DNA of 64,000 nucleotides from Pontibacillus salicampi (GCF_042434395.1 NZ_JBHLTP010000011.1:464906-528905); one strand, 5' to 3'. Shown: positions 50,825 through 59,173, numbered from the stretch's first letter. Notes: generated by a model not told the origin, from the sequence alone. A program made the numbers and translations.

Positions 50825-51865
50825 CTAGCCGACAGGATTATTTAACCGTGTACTGGAGTCCCGTTCGATAATGTTGGTTGGAATAATAATACTTCGCTTC
50901 ATCATTTCTTCATTGGTTAATAATTCAATTAAGCTGCTGGCGGATGCATAACCCAGTTGATAGGATTGTGTATCTACTGTAGTCATAGAAGGATTGGACA
51001 GCTTAGATATAATTGTATCGTTAAAGCAGACAATGCTTATGTCATCTGGCACTGTTATCCCCTTGCTTTGCAGTGCTTGCATAATGGATAGCGCCTGATA
51101 ATCATCGGTAATAACAAGGGCTGAAGGTCGGTTCGGTAAATCCAACAATTCTGCAACGACCTTATTCGCATCTTGATTATCTAACTCCATATGCTTGATC
51201 CATTCTTCTCGTTTCTCCCTGCCATGTTCCATTAAAGACAGTTGATAACCAGATAGTCTCGCATTGGTAACTTCAAAATGAAAGTCTCCTCCTACAAACC
51301 CTATATTCCTATGTCCTCTTTGAAATAAAAAATCGGTAACTTCTTTACTTGCTTGAACGTTATCATTATCCACATACATAATATTTCCTGAGTACAGTAA
51401 TGGTTTGCCAATCATTACGAAAGGGAAATTTTGTTCTTGTAAATACGGAACGACCTTATCATCTTCTTTGGAATACAAGACGACTATGCCGTCTACTCTT
51501 TTTCCCTGGACCATATGGACTACATCTTGAAAGATGGCTTCTTCCGAGTCTCCAGTAGTTAAATTAATACTGTATTGGTGCTCATGGCATACGTTACTAA
51601 TTCCGCGAAGCACTTCGAAGAAGAACGGATTGTGCAACGAATGACTGGAGGAATTTTTCATGACGATTCCGATGGTTTGGGTAGACTGTCGCACAAGGAC
51701 TCTCCCATTAATATTGAGATGATAGCCCATCTCCTCCATCACTTTCCGCACCTTACGTTTCGTTTTCTCACTGATACGGCTGCTATCTGATATAACACGC
51801 GATACAGTCGATGGTGCTACATTAGCTTTTTTTGCTACATCCTTAATCGTGACCGACACTGTCAT
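50825..51865 (-). CDS. LacI-family regulator of the carbohydrate operon
   Basis: 346 residues, MTVSVTIKDVAKKANVAPSTVSRVIS helix-turn-helix, GYHLNINGRVLVRQSTQTIGIVMKNSS hinge, effector domain with FPFVMIGKPLLYSGNIMYVDNDN and HRNIGFVGGDF. Strikingly similar to the LacI-type protein at 39.1-40.1 kb, so the two are paralogues. It is embedded between the permease genes and the ThuA gene in the operon (19-base gap to the permease) and probably controls it through palindromes upstream of the binding-protein gene. Confidence 0.9.
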   Translation of the reverse strand: MTVSVTIKDVAKKANVAPSTVSRVISDSSRISEKTKRKVRKVMEEMGYHLNINGRVLVRQSTQTIGIVMKNSSSHSLHNPFFFEVLRGISNVCHEHQYSINLTTGDSEEAIFQDVVHMVQGKRVDGIVVLYSKEDDKVVPYLQEQNFPFVMIGKPLLYSGNIMYVDNDNVQASKEVTDFLFQRGHRNIGFVGGDFHFEVTNARLSGYQLSLMEHGREKREEWIKHMELDNQDANKVVAELLDLPNRPSALVITDDYQALSIMQALQSKGITVPDDISIVCFNDTIISKLSNPSMTTVDTQSYQLGYASASSLIELLTNEEMMKRSIIIPTNIIERDSSTRLNNPVG

Positions 51866-51883
51866 CTACTCTCCTAACCGTGG

Positions 51884-52702
51884 TTATTTCACTGCTCCTT
51901 CAGAAACCCCTTTCAGGATTTGCTTCTGCGCAAAGAAGTAGCCAATAATAACCGGGATAATGGCAATCGTTAAACCTGCTAATGCTAAATGCCATTGCTT
52001 CGTATATTGTCCAAAGAAGTAGAACATTTTTAATGGAATTGTGGCATTTTGTTCACTCAGTACAAGGGATGGTAATAAGTAGTCATTCCAGATCCAAATA
52101 ACATTCAAGATTCCAACGGTTACAGAAATAGGCTTCAGTAAAGGAAAAACGATATGCCAAAATACTTGGAATCGACTTGCTCCGTCAATAATTGCTGCCT
52201 CATCGAGTGACTGAGATATTCCTGTCATGGCCCCATGATATAGAAAAATGGATAAACTACAGCCAAATCCTAAGTACATGAAAATTAATCCTGCTCCATT
52301 TAACATGTCAACCTGTCCAAATAAGGAGACAAGCGGGATCATAACAGATTGGAATGGTATGAGCATCGCTGCAACAAAGATAAAGAACAGGACGCTGCTG
52401 ACCTTACTTTTGTTACGAGCAAGGGCGTACCCTGCCATGGAAGAGAATAGAATAATAATCCCAACACTTAAACCAGTAATCATTAAAGAGTTGAATAGGG
52501 ATTGTAAAAAAGCAAGATCCTGAAATGCTTTAACAAAGTTCTCAAAAGCAAACTTCTCAGGTAGATCCAATACACCTGTGAAAATTTCTCTCTTTGTTTT
52601 AAAAGCATTTACAAGCATGAGATAAAACGGAGCAATCCAGATTAACCCTAGAACAATTCCTAATACCTCAATGGATAAGTTATTTCTATTATTTTTCTTC
52701 AT
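51884..52702 (-). CDS. Carbohydrate ABC transporter permease (MalG type)
   Basis: 272 residues with six membrane segments. The cytoplasmic EAA loop is visible as SLDEAAIIDGASRFQVFWHIVFPLLKPI (about 170-197), which docks the ATPase. Opening NNLSIEVLGIVLGLIWIAPFYLMLVNAFKTKREIF is typical of the MalG/LacG family. Its start overlaps the stop of the partner permease by one base. No ATPase gene is in the operon, so a shared MsmX-type ATPase is likely. Confidence 0.93.
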   Translation of the reverse strand: MKKNNRNNLSIEVLGIVLGLIWIAPFYLMLVNAFKTKREIFTGVLDLPEKFAFENFVKAFQDLAFLQSLFNSLMITGLSVGIIILFSSMAGYALARNKSKVSSVLFFIFVAAMLIPFQSVMIPLVSLFGQVDMLNGAGLIFMYLGFGCSLSIFLYHGAMTGISQSLDEAAIIDGASRFQVFWHIVFPLLKPISVTVGILNVIWIWNDYLLPSLVLSEQNATIPLKMFYFFGQYTKQWHLALAGLTIAIIPVIIGYFFAQKQILKGVSEGAVK

Positions 52703-53562
52703 TACAGGTCAACCTCCCTTTTCTTGTTGTAGTACACTTGCGTCAGCGCTACAACAGCTACGATAAGGAAGAAGATAACAGCTTTCGCTTGCGCATAAGC
52801 CATTTCGTTTTCTGCAAAGGCAGTTTTTACAATTTCCATGGCGACCATTTGCGTTTTGTTACCAGGTCCACCGTTGGTTAAAGATAAGTTCTGATCATAG
52901 ATCTTAAAGGAGGTGGATAACGTCAAGAACATACTGACGGTAAACGCTGGTGCTACAAGTGGAAAGGTAATATTTTTAAAACGCTGGAAACTGCTCGCTC
53001 CATCTATCTTCGCTGCTTCTATTAACTCATTAGGAATATTCTCGAGGTAAGCAATGTATATAATCATTATATACCCCGCCATTTGCCAGGCTGTTAAAAT
53101 AACAAGCCCCCAAAACCCTGTTTCAGCAGTTGATAGCCATCCTTGCAAGGACTCAATTCCTGTTAATTCTCCAATATCATCGAATACGCTTACAAAAATA
53201 AACTGCCAGATGAAACCGAGAATCAGCCCTCCGATAAGGTTCGGCATAAAGAATACTGTCCTTAATAGATTGTTAGACTTTATGTTACGAGTTACTAGTA
53301 AGGCAAGACCTAATCCGAATACATTTAACAAAATAACAGATGCAAAGGAGAATTTAATCGTAAACCAGATCGATTTCATAAATTCTTCCTCTTGGAAAAG
53401 GGCTATGTAGTTTTGAAAGCCCAGAAATTCTGTGGCAGTTAGACCGTTCCAGTTCGTAAAGGAATACACTAACCCATATAAGAATGGAATAACGACTACG
53501 ACACCTAACCCTATGATTACTGGTGCTAGAAATAACCAAAACGTGAAGCTGCGATTGCGCAA
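52702..53562 (-). CDS. Carbohydrate ABC transporter permease (MalF type)
   Basis: 286 residues, six membrane segments. SFTFWLFLAPVIIGLGVVVVIPFLYGLVYSFTNWNG at the N-terminus and the EAA loop NELIEAAKIDGASSFQRFKNITFPLVAP (about 175-202) are family hallmarks. Coupled to the MalG-type gene by a one-base overlap. A hairpin between it and the binding-protein gene probably lowers its expression. Confidence 0.93.
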   Translation of the reverse strand: MRNRSFTFWLFLAPVIIGLGVVVVIPFLYGLVYSFTNWNGLTATEFLGFQNYIALFQEEEFMKSIWFTIKFSFASVILLNVFGLGLALLVTRNIKSNNLLRTVFFMPNLIGGLILGFIWQFIFVSVFDDIGELTGIESLQGWLSTAETGFWGLVILTAWQMAGYIMIIYIAYLENIPNELIEAAKIDGASSFQRFKNITFPLVAPAFTVSMFLTLSTSFKIYDQNLSLTNGGPGNKTQMVAMEIVKTAFAENEMAYAQAKAVIFFLIVAVVALTQVYYNKKREVDL

Positions 53563-53692
53563 TTGCTTTCCCTCCCTGGCTGATTATGTCTTATCTACAT
53601 CTATATCAGCGAGTTTTCTCTAAGCCAGATGTTTACTGGTGCGAAAATATGGAATCGTTCCCATTACTTTCGCTAGATATGAAATAAGTATG

Positions 53693-53733
53693 AAAAAGGA
53701 GCTAACGGAAAGCACTGTCCCCGCTAGCCCTTT
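53693..53733 (-). terminator. Intercistronic attenuator-type hairpin after binding-protein gene
   Basis: Minus strand AAGGGCTAGCGG, loop, CCGTTAGCTCCTTTTT. It follows the binding-protein stop and precedes the permease gene by about 130 bases, so partial termination would give more binding protein than permease. Confidence 0.7.
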
Positions 53734-53745
53734 ACCACTAATACT

Positions 53746-55059
53746 TTATTTTCTTGCATCTTCCCATGCTTTTCTAGATTGTTCTTCCATTTCTTCCCAT
53801 GTAATGTCGCCGCCAAGGTATTCTTGCATATTCACACCTAAATCGTTTGTTGTCCAAGCGGTTGGTGCGCCCATAAATACCCAGCCTATCGTATTTCCTT
53901 CTGAAGCGTAATCATAGATTTCTTGGGAAAGAGGATCGGAAATTTTGCTAGAATCATATCCTTCATAAGCTGGAATGAACTTAAAGTCCTCTACTACCAT
54001 TTCTTTACCCACATCTGAAGTGTACATCCAATCTAAAAATTCTTTACTTGCTTTTACCTCTTCATCAGAAGCTTGTTTGTTTACTGCCCAATACATTGGT
54101 ACACCGACAGGGATACTTCCTTCATAACCTTCAACAGGGATTGGCAGGAGACCAATGTTTTCCTGTGCCATCGTTTCGTCCATTTGGGAAATAGAATTAT
54201 ATACCCAGTTACCTTGTTGGATCATTGCTACTTTCCCGAGGGAGAAAAGCTCTTCCACTTGCTGAGAGTAATCTAGGCTCAATGTAGGCTGTACAGAATA
54301 TTCAGCCTGCAGATCTAAGAATTGCTTCATCTGATCGCCCATCTTAAATTCTACTGTATCAGCTTCGTATGCTTTCATAATATCGTTATCAAATTCGTCA
54401 GCTAGGTAAGCGTTTGCTAAATGATTCCCAAGTACCCATGTTTCCTTACCAGCTAATGCGAATGGTGCTTCAATACCTAAATCTTCTTTCTTGCTATCTA
54501 ATGTTTTAGCTGCTTCTTCCAGGTCAGCCATGGATTTAATGTCATCTGGATTTATACCAGCCTCTTCAAATACTTTCTTGTTATAAATAAGTCCATATCC
54601 TTCCTGGTTGAAAGGCAGTCCGTATAATTTATCGTCTTGAGTTACACTTGTTAACGTACCTTCGAGTGCATTTTCGGCTGACTTCGTATCAGATAAATCA
54701 GCAACGTACTCTTTGTATTGCTCAATGTCTGCTGGCCCGCCTACGTTGAAAATGTCCGGCTCTTCACCGGAAGAGAAAGATGTCTTCAAGGAAGCACCGT
54801 AATCGTTACCTCCGCCAACTGTCTTCACATTGATTTCAACATTCGGATGCTCTTCCTCGTATTTTTTAGTCAGCTCTTCGAATTGATCCTTGAATTCTAC
54901 TTTGAATTGGAACACATCAACAGTCACTTTGTCCCCGCCGCTATCTGAATCAGAATTTGCATCTGATGAGCTGTCTGATGAGAAGGAACACCCCGCTAAT
55001 GCAATCGTCGATGCTAATGCCGCTGTTGCTAATCCTTTAGTAAACTTTATTCCCTTCAC
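53746..55059 (-). CDS. Carbohydrate ABC transporter substrate-binding lipoprotein
   Basis: 437 residues: signal peptide with lipobox (LAGC, about 20-23), Ser/Asp-rich linker, then an SBP_bac_1 fold: VDVFQFKVEFKDQFEELTKKYEEEHPNVEINVKTVGGGNDY, GLPFNQEGYGLIYNKKVFEEAGINPDDIKS, VAMIQQGNWVYNSI. It captures a sugar, probably an oligosaccharide or glycoside, for the two downstream permeases. First gene of the operon, with LacI/CcpA-type palindromes upstream and a strong Shine-Dalgarno GGGGAGTGG. Confidence 0.93.
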   Translation of the reverse strand: MKGIKFTKGLATAALASTIALAGCSFSSDSSSDANSDSDSGGDKVTVDVFQFKVEFKDQFEELTKKYEEEHPNVEINVKTVGGGNDYGASLKTSFSSGEEPDIFNVGGPADIEQYKEYVADLSDTKSAENALEGTLTSVTQDDKLYGLPFNQEGYGLIYNKKVFEEAGINPDDIKSMADLEEAAKTLDSKKEDLGIEAPFALAGKETWVLGNHLANAYLADEFDNDIMKAYEADTVEFKMGDQMKQFLDLQAEYSVQPTLSLDYSQQVEELFSLGKVAMIQQGNWVYNSISQMDETMAQENIGLLPIPVEGYEGSIPVGVPMYWAVNKQASDEEVKASKEFLDWMYTSDVGKEMVVEDFKFIPAYEGYDSSKISDPLSQEIYDYASEGNTIGWVFMGAPTAWTTNDLGVNMQEYLGGDITWEEMEEQSRKAWEDARK

Positions 55060-55090
55060 TAATAACCACTCCCCTATATTGGTCTCTTAA

Positions 55091-55104
55091 TGAATGCGCT
55101 TTCA
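55091..55104. promoter_or_regulatory. cre/LacI-type operator near binding-protein gene start
   Basis: TGAATGCGCTTTCA, a near-perfect 14-base palindrome matching the catabolite-responsive/LacI-family pattern (TGWAANCGNTNWCA). It lies 31 bases before the start codon, suited to repression by the operon's LacI protein or CcpA. Confidence 0.65.
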
Positions 55105-55244
55105 GTTTGTTCATAAAGATTAGCTGATTGCATCCCCGCTACAAGAGAATTCGTTTGCACAAGATTATGTAACAAACTCGGGTACATCAGCCAAAACCTC
55201 ATTAGATTCAACGTTTATTGCGTTGTATCAAGTTGTGAATACGT

Positions 55245-55252
55245 TTGCGCAA
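55245..55252. promoter_or_regulatory. Second LacI-type palindrome
   Basis: TTGCGCAA palindrome inside ACGTTTGCGCAACTT. LacI-family operators centre on CG; TGAA and TTCA flank it at equal distance. A half-related GTTTATTGCG lies 30 bases to the left. The rest of the 367-base gap holds only the presumed promoter and the terminator of the next gene. Confidence 0.45.
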
Positions 55253-55378
55253 CTTCATTAACTAAATAGTAGCACGCTTGTCCATGAAACACAATAATAA
55301 TTTTTAGAAAATTGATATCGTTTTCATATACTGCTATATTCCTAGACTGATCCATCCCTACTAAATCTTGATTTATAA

Positions 55379-55410
55379 GCAAAAAAGCCCTATTCACATG
55401 AATAGAGCTT
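55379..55410 (-). terminator. Terminator of SDR gene
   Basis: AAGC.CTATTC, loop ACAT, GAATAG.GCTT, followed on the minus strand by six T. Confidence 0.8.
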
Positions 55411-55426
55411 CCAAATCTTATTCGTT

Positions 55427-56224
55427 CTATAATGCTTTTACATAACCACCGTCCACTAGCAGGGATTGACCAGTAATATAAGTGTTCGCAAAGGAACCTA
55501 AGAACAGAACTGCCTTTGCAAATTCCTCCGGAGATCCCGATCTACCAACAGGGATACCAGCATCGTAATTAGCTTTCAGCTCCTCTACTGATACCCCTTT
55601 TCGCGTGGCCATCTTCTCATCTAAACTTTCTACTCTTTCTGTTTCAATTCGGCCAGGTCCAACGGTATTAACTAAAATGTCATCCTTTGCATATTCATTC
55701 GCTAATGTCTTCGATAAACCTGCTATAGCAGTGCGAAACGTATTCGAGAGCACTAATCCATCGATAGGCTGTTTAATGGATGAGGATGCAATATTGATGA
55801 TCCTCCCTCCGCCAGCATCCTGCATTTGTGGCACAGCAAGTCTAGACGCTCGTATGAAGCTTAGTAGATTTTGTTCAAATGCATCTTTCCAGTCGTCATC
55901 CTTAAACTGCATAAAGGAACCGGCCGGTGGTCCTCCAGCGTTATTAATTAATATGTCAACTCCACCTAACTTATCGGAAGCTGCTTCAAATAATTTCTCA
56001 ATGGATTGTTTGGAGGAAACATCACATACCTCCGTATGCGGTCCAGGATGGTCTCCACCAACTGTTTGTTTAATATCTTGCGCTGCTTGAAGGAGATGCT
56101 CCGGATCCCTGCTTGAGATAAGCACTTCCGCTCCCTCTTGAACATATTGTACTGCAATTGCTTTCCCCAACCCTTTACTCGACGCCAATACAACAACCCG
56201 CTTTCCTTCTAAACCAAGATCCAC
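55427..56224 (-). CDS. SDR-family protein with atypical active site
   Basis: 265 residues, GTG start at 56224 behind AGGAGGAG. Rossmann-fold motif ASSKGLGKA (about 14-22), NNAGGPP, C-terminal TGQSLLVDGGYVKAL. Serines 147-149 (NIASSSIKQ) are in place, but the YxxxK pair is replaced by SNTFR (Ser160 and Arg164). Some Bacillus SDRs of the YvrD kind share this LVLSNxxR segment, so it is probably a family trait rather than decay. Reaction unknown, and it may be non-catalytic. Monocistronic. Confidence 0.8.
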   Translation of the reverse strand: MDLGLEGKRVVVLASSKGLGKAIAVQYVQEGAEVLISSRDPEHLLQAAQDIKQTVGGDHPGPHTEVCDVSSKQSIEKLFEAASDKLGGVDILINNAGGPPAGSFMQFKDDDWKDAFEQNLLSFIRASRLAVPQMQDAGGGRIINIASSSIKQPIDGLVLSNTFRTAIAGLSKTLANEYAKDDILVNTVGPGRIETERVESLDEKMATRKGVSVEELKANYDAGIPVGRSGSPEEFAKAVLFLGSFANTYITGQSLLVDGGYVKAL

Positions 56225-56297
56225 CCAAACTCCTCCTTGTTATGTAGTACTTCTATTGTACAGAAATTCGGATAGAAAATACCAAAGAGAGGTATTA

Positions 56298-57152
56298 CTA
56301 TTTCTCAGGTATTAAATCAGGATGGTTAGTAAATATGCCATCCACTCCCCATTCCATTACTCTTCCAATATCACGCTTACCATTAACGGTGTACACATGA
56401 ACGAACAGACTCTCCTCTTGTGCCACATTCACGAAATCTTCATCAATCTTTTTATAATTCACCCCAATGCCGCTACTATAAGCTTTCATATCTTTTAAAT
56501 CTTCTCTTGTCACCTCTTCAACAGAAGCAGATGGAATTAATTGAACTAAAGGAAGGTCAGGCTGTAAAGAATGAAGCTTCAGGAGGCTATCCGGACTGAA
56601 AGATTGAATGAGAACATTACGTTCTTCCAACATCTCGTGCTTCTTTAATATACGTAGTAATTCCTCTTCCATCCCAGGATACACACCTGGAGCTTTCGTC
56701 TCGATATAAAAACGCACATCATTTCCAAAATGCTCCATTACCTCTTCAAGCGTCGGTACTTTCAAACCGACGTAAGCTTTATTGGCTAAACGAGGGTAAC
56801 GCTCGTTGAACCATGATCCTGCATCCAGCTGTTTAATGTCTGCTAGAGTCATATTACGGACTAACCCTGTTCCATTTGTGGTACGATTGACCGTTTCATC
56901 ATGCATGACAATAAGGTGGTTATCCTTTGTCATTTGTAAGTCCAATTCAATATAATCCCCATTCATCGTTTCCCCAAGTTCATAGGCTGCTATCGTATGC
57001 TCAGGTGCATAGGCTGATGCACCACGATGAGGGATAATGGTTGGTTTCGTTAAGGTGCTCGTTCTCACGATATCAAACTGCTGTAAAACCAGTGTTCCTA
57101 TAAGTAAGAGACAGCCGAGAAGAGCAATTATCATTATACGGTTTCTAGTCAT
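56298..57152 (-). CDS. Glycerophosphodiester phosphodiesterase, membrane-anchored
   Basis: 284 residues from ATG 57152 (MTRNRIMIIALLGCLLLIGTLVLQ) behind AAGGCGG. N-terminal membrane segment, then the GDPD TIM barrel: IIPHRGASAYAPEHTIAAYELG with the catalytic HRG and E, GDYIELDLQMTKDNHLIVMHDETVNRTTNGTG with ExD and second catalytic His, and FYIETKAPG. These enzymes release glycerol-3-phosphate from phospholipid head groups or teichoic acid fragments outside the cell. The upstream neighbour ends 12 bases away, so the two are probably cotranscribed. Confidence 0.9.
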   Translation of the reverse strand: MTRNRIMIIALLGCLLLIGTLVLQQFDIVRTSTLTKPTIIPHRGASAYAPEHTIAAYELGETMNGDYIELDLQMTKDNHLIVMHDETVNRTTNGTGLVRNMTLADIKQLDAGSWFNERYPRLANKAYVGLKVPTLEEVMEHFGNDVRFYIETKAPGVYPGMEEELLRILKKHEMLEERNVLIQSFSPDSLLKLHSLQPDLPLVQLIPSASVEEVTREDLKDMKAYSSGIGVNYKKIDEDFVNVAQEESLFVHVYTVNGKRDIGRVMEWGVDGIFTNHPDLIPEK

Positions 57153-57164
57153 TGTCAACCGCCT

Positions 57165-57854
57165 TTAATGTGGAATATTCGTTAGTTCAAAAAAATCTGA
57201 TTCAGGCTTCATCATCTTCATACCCTGTTCGGATTCGAAATATAAAGGTTTTCCTTGAGCATGATACACCATAATGGATTGGCCCCCCGCATCAAGCTCG
57301 CTTTTCTCATATCCAGTTTGATAACTTTGATGCTCTACGTCGATTGCCTGATTAATTATATGCATTAGGTCGTTTATATGCCGAGGATCCTTAATTGCTG
57401 TACAGTTTTCATCAGAAGCTTGAACATAGACACACATGGAGGATGGAGGTTGCTCTATCCAGGTGGTAGTAGACATGGAAGGATGATGATCAAACACCAT
57501 TGCTGTTTGACCTTTTGTTTTTTCATAGTGTGCTCTTACATTCAATTCCCCACTAAACTCTTCTTTTTCCCAAACAGAGCGAAAGGAGGATTCCCGCCTG
57601 TCTTCCATAGCTAGCTTCCAACCTGCATTAGATAATTCCTTTATGTAATAGGAATATAACGTATCCACTTGATTCCCTTCTATTACATACGTGTTTCGTT
57701 TTGGTGTTAAGCCTTCGTATAAAGGAATGTCCTCTTCCTCCTCTGGAATAATGGACATCCCTTCATATACATCTGAATTTCCCTCTTGATAAGCGAATAA
57801 GCCCGTAAGCACAAGAATTATCATCACCATACTTCCTATCCATTTAAACCTCAC
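57165..57854 (-). CDS. Membrane-anchored uncharacterised protein
   Basis: 229 residues if started at GTG 57854 (MRFKWIGSMVMIILVLTGLFAY), which follows AGGAGGAGTTGG with ideal spacing; the open frame continues to 57905 without a ribosome binding site. One N-terminal membrane segment, then an acidic stretch (EGMSIIPEEEEDIPLYEG) and a soluble domain with YSYYIKELSNAGWKLAMEDRRESSFRSVWEKEEFSGELNVRAHYEK, reminiscent of small two-layer domains with a 'GW' core. No known family recognised. It precedes the phosphodiesterase gene and likely shares its transcript. Confidence 0.65.
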   Translation of the reverse strand: MRFKWIGSMVMIILVLTGLFAYQEGNSDVYEGMSIIPEEEEDIPLYEGLTPKRNTYVIEGNQVDTLYSYYIKELSNAGWKLAMEDRRESSFRSVWEKEEFSGELNVRAHYEKTKGQTAMVFDHHPSMSTTTWIEQPPSSMCVYVQASDENCTAIKDPRHINDLMHIINQAIDVEHQSYQTGYEKSELDAGGQSIMVYHAQGKPLYFESEQGMKMMKPESDFFELTNIPH

Positions 57855-58021
57855 CCAACTCCTCCTAATTAATGATATTATTAATTGCATCCATTGTATC
57901 ACCATATAACTAGAATGGAAGGCTGTATGTAATTATAAATGTATCACTTAGAAAAGAGTCCATTTCGTTTGTTAGAGAAAGGTATGAAGGTGCATTATCT
58001 GTTCAATGTAGGTAAAATACA

Positions 58022-58053
58022 TAATAAAAAAGACCCTACGCTATAACAGCGTA
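58022..58053 (-). terminator. Terminator ending the riboswitch transcript
   Basis: CCCTACGCT, loop, AGCGTAGGG, followed on the minus strand by TCTTTTTTA. It would stop any transcript coming through the c-di-GMP riboswitch before the next gene. Confidence 0.85.
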
Positions 58054-58055
58054 GG

Positions 58056-58300
58056 GCAAAGTATAGGTATAAGGGGAAATCACTCAAAAAACAAAAACTG
58101 TTCCTTCCAGCTTGAGTGAAGCTGGATACACGCTCATAAACAGGGTGTCCTAAAAAGGACGAGTTGCCGAAGAATAGCGCTATTCGATAAGTTCTGCAAG
58201 AAAGGAAACTAGCTTCTTTCTTGGGTTCGCCTAAAATGGTCAAAAAGGCTGCACACCAGAATTTCCGCTTATTTGTTGCCTTTGCTGCTTTCCTTAACAC
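58056..58300 (-). other. Non-coding stretch between riboswitch terminator and final terminator
   Basis: About 245 bases rich in short palindromes (GAATAGCGCTATTC, GTCCT..AGGAC, CCAGCTTcactcAAGCTGG). An open frame exists (57995-58300) but it reads through a terminator, has an unusual Phe/Ser/Cys-rich composition and no ribosome binding site, so I do not call a gene. It may be a dispersed intergenic repeat or a non-coding RNA body. Confidence 0.45.
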
Positions 58301-58337
58301 AAAAAATAACCCTAACTTCGACTACCGAAAGTGGGTT
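58301..58337 (-). terminator. Riboswitch expression-platform terminator
   Basis: Minus strand AACCC-ACTT, loop TCGGTAGTCG, AAGT-TA-GGGTT, then ATTTTTT. The loop and stem contain CTTTCGGTAG, the exact complement of CTACCGAAAG at the 3' end of the aptamer, so an antiterminator can compete. Confidence 0.85.
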
Positions 58338-58357
58338 AGATCATAATTCCACCCGCA

Positions 58358-58458
58358 ATCTTTCGGTAGCTGGCTGGCGTAAGCGCATGCGTGGCTTCAT
58401 GGCTCTTAGCCCCTATAGCTTTGCGTCCCTGATTTTCATCAGGTTTGCCTTTATCGAG
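58358..58458 (-). promoter_or_regulatory. Cyclic di-GMP-I (GEMM-I) riboswitch aptamer
   Basis: Minus strand shows the conserved core: AAAGGCAAACC, GAAA tetraloop region, CAGGGACGCAAAGCTATAGGGGCTAAG, ATG(AA)GCC and CAGCTACCGAAAG closing P1. These are the hallmarks of GEMM-I. c-di-GMP binding would hold CTACCGA in P1, freeing the terminator downstream, so it is predicted to be an OFF switch. A 9-base inverted repeat AGATTCAAC...GTTGAATCT lies just upstream (about 58456-58495). Confidence 0.88.
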
Positions 58459-58643
58459 ATTCAACAGATGTAAGCTATGAACTTGGCGTTGAATCTGATT
58501 AACTTCATCTTACAAGAAACCGCCCTCATTTGAACATCATGCATAGGACTTATTTTTTTTCGACATTTTTTTAGAGTAATATGCCTAGATTCATTAAATT
58601 ATCCGTCTATTTAGTTCTTATTAACTAGTTATATTTTTATTTC

Positions 58644-58678
58644 GATAAAAAAAGACTAAATCCTTTATAGATTTAGTC
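58644..58678 (-). terminator. Terminator of GDYXXLXY gene
   Basis: GACTAAATC, loop TATAAAG, GATTTAGTC with TTTTTTTAT following on the minus strand; the stem covers the last codons. Confidence 0.8.
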
Positions 58679-59173
58679 CTCTCGCAAGCTTAAGATTCTT
58701 TTTTGTCCCCAAGGTGCGATAGCCACATCCACTACCATCTCCCCAACTTTATCTTCGTATTGCTCTCCAGTATTATCTTCTACATAATATCGTTCAATAC
58801 CATAGTCTACGATATGTCGATTAACTTCTTTGTAATCGTATCTAGCGGTCAATTGTACTTCCTTGTCTTTAGTAGCGAAGGAAGTGACTCCAGCTCGGTT
58901 AATATCGTACGTCCCACTTTCTGTTTCTTCAACGACTACATACACCTTACCCCCATGAGATGGTTTATCTCCCTCCCATTTATCTTCCGGGATGGTGCTG
59001 ATCTCATAATTCAGTCGAACATAGTCACCATAAAAAACATCACTCGGGTCAATAGGGGCGGTTTTCAGCGTAATGGTTTTGCCGATATCCTCCATAACAT
59101 AGTAAGAAGCAGCCATTCCAATTAGGTATAGCGCCTGTATTCCAATTACAACGATAAACAGCCATTTCTTCAT
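58673..59173 (-). CDS. GDYXXLXY domain protein
   Basis: 166 residues: N-terminal signal/anchor (about 4-26, WLFIVVIGIQALYLIGMAASYYV), then a soluble extracytoplasmic domain with the name-giving motif PSDVFYGDYVRLNYEIS. Such proteins occur with DUF2157/DUF4401 membrane proteins, exactly the upstream neighbour here (4-base overlap, ATGA-type coupling). Function unknown; the pair may form an envelope complex. Confidence 0.88.
   Translation of the reverse strand: MKKWLFIVVIGIQALYLIGMAASYYVMEDIGKTITLKTAPIDPSDVFYGDYVRLNYEISTIPEDKWEGDKPSHGGKVYVVVEETESGTYDINRAGVTSFATKDKEVQLTARYDYKEVNRHIVDYGIERYYVEDNTGEQYEDKVGEMVVDVAIAPWGQKRILSLRED

Noticed and set aside
57995..58300. 101-residue open frame downstream of the c-di-GMP riboswitch
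   Set aside because: It reads through an intrinsic terminator, has no ribosome binding site and a Cys/Phe/Ser-rich composition unlike neighbouring proteins.
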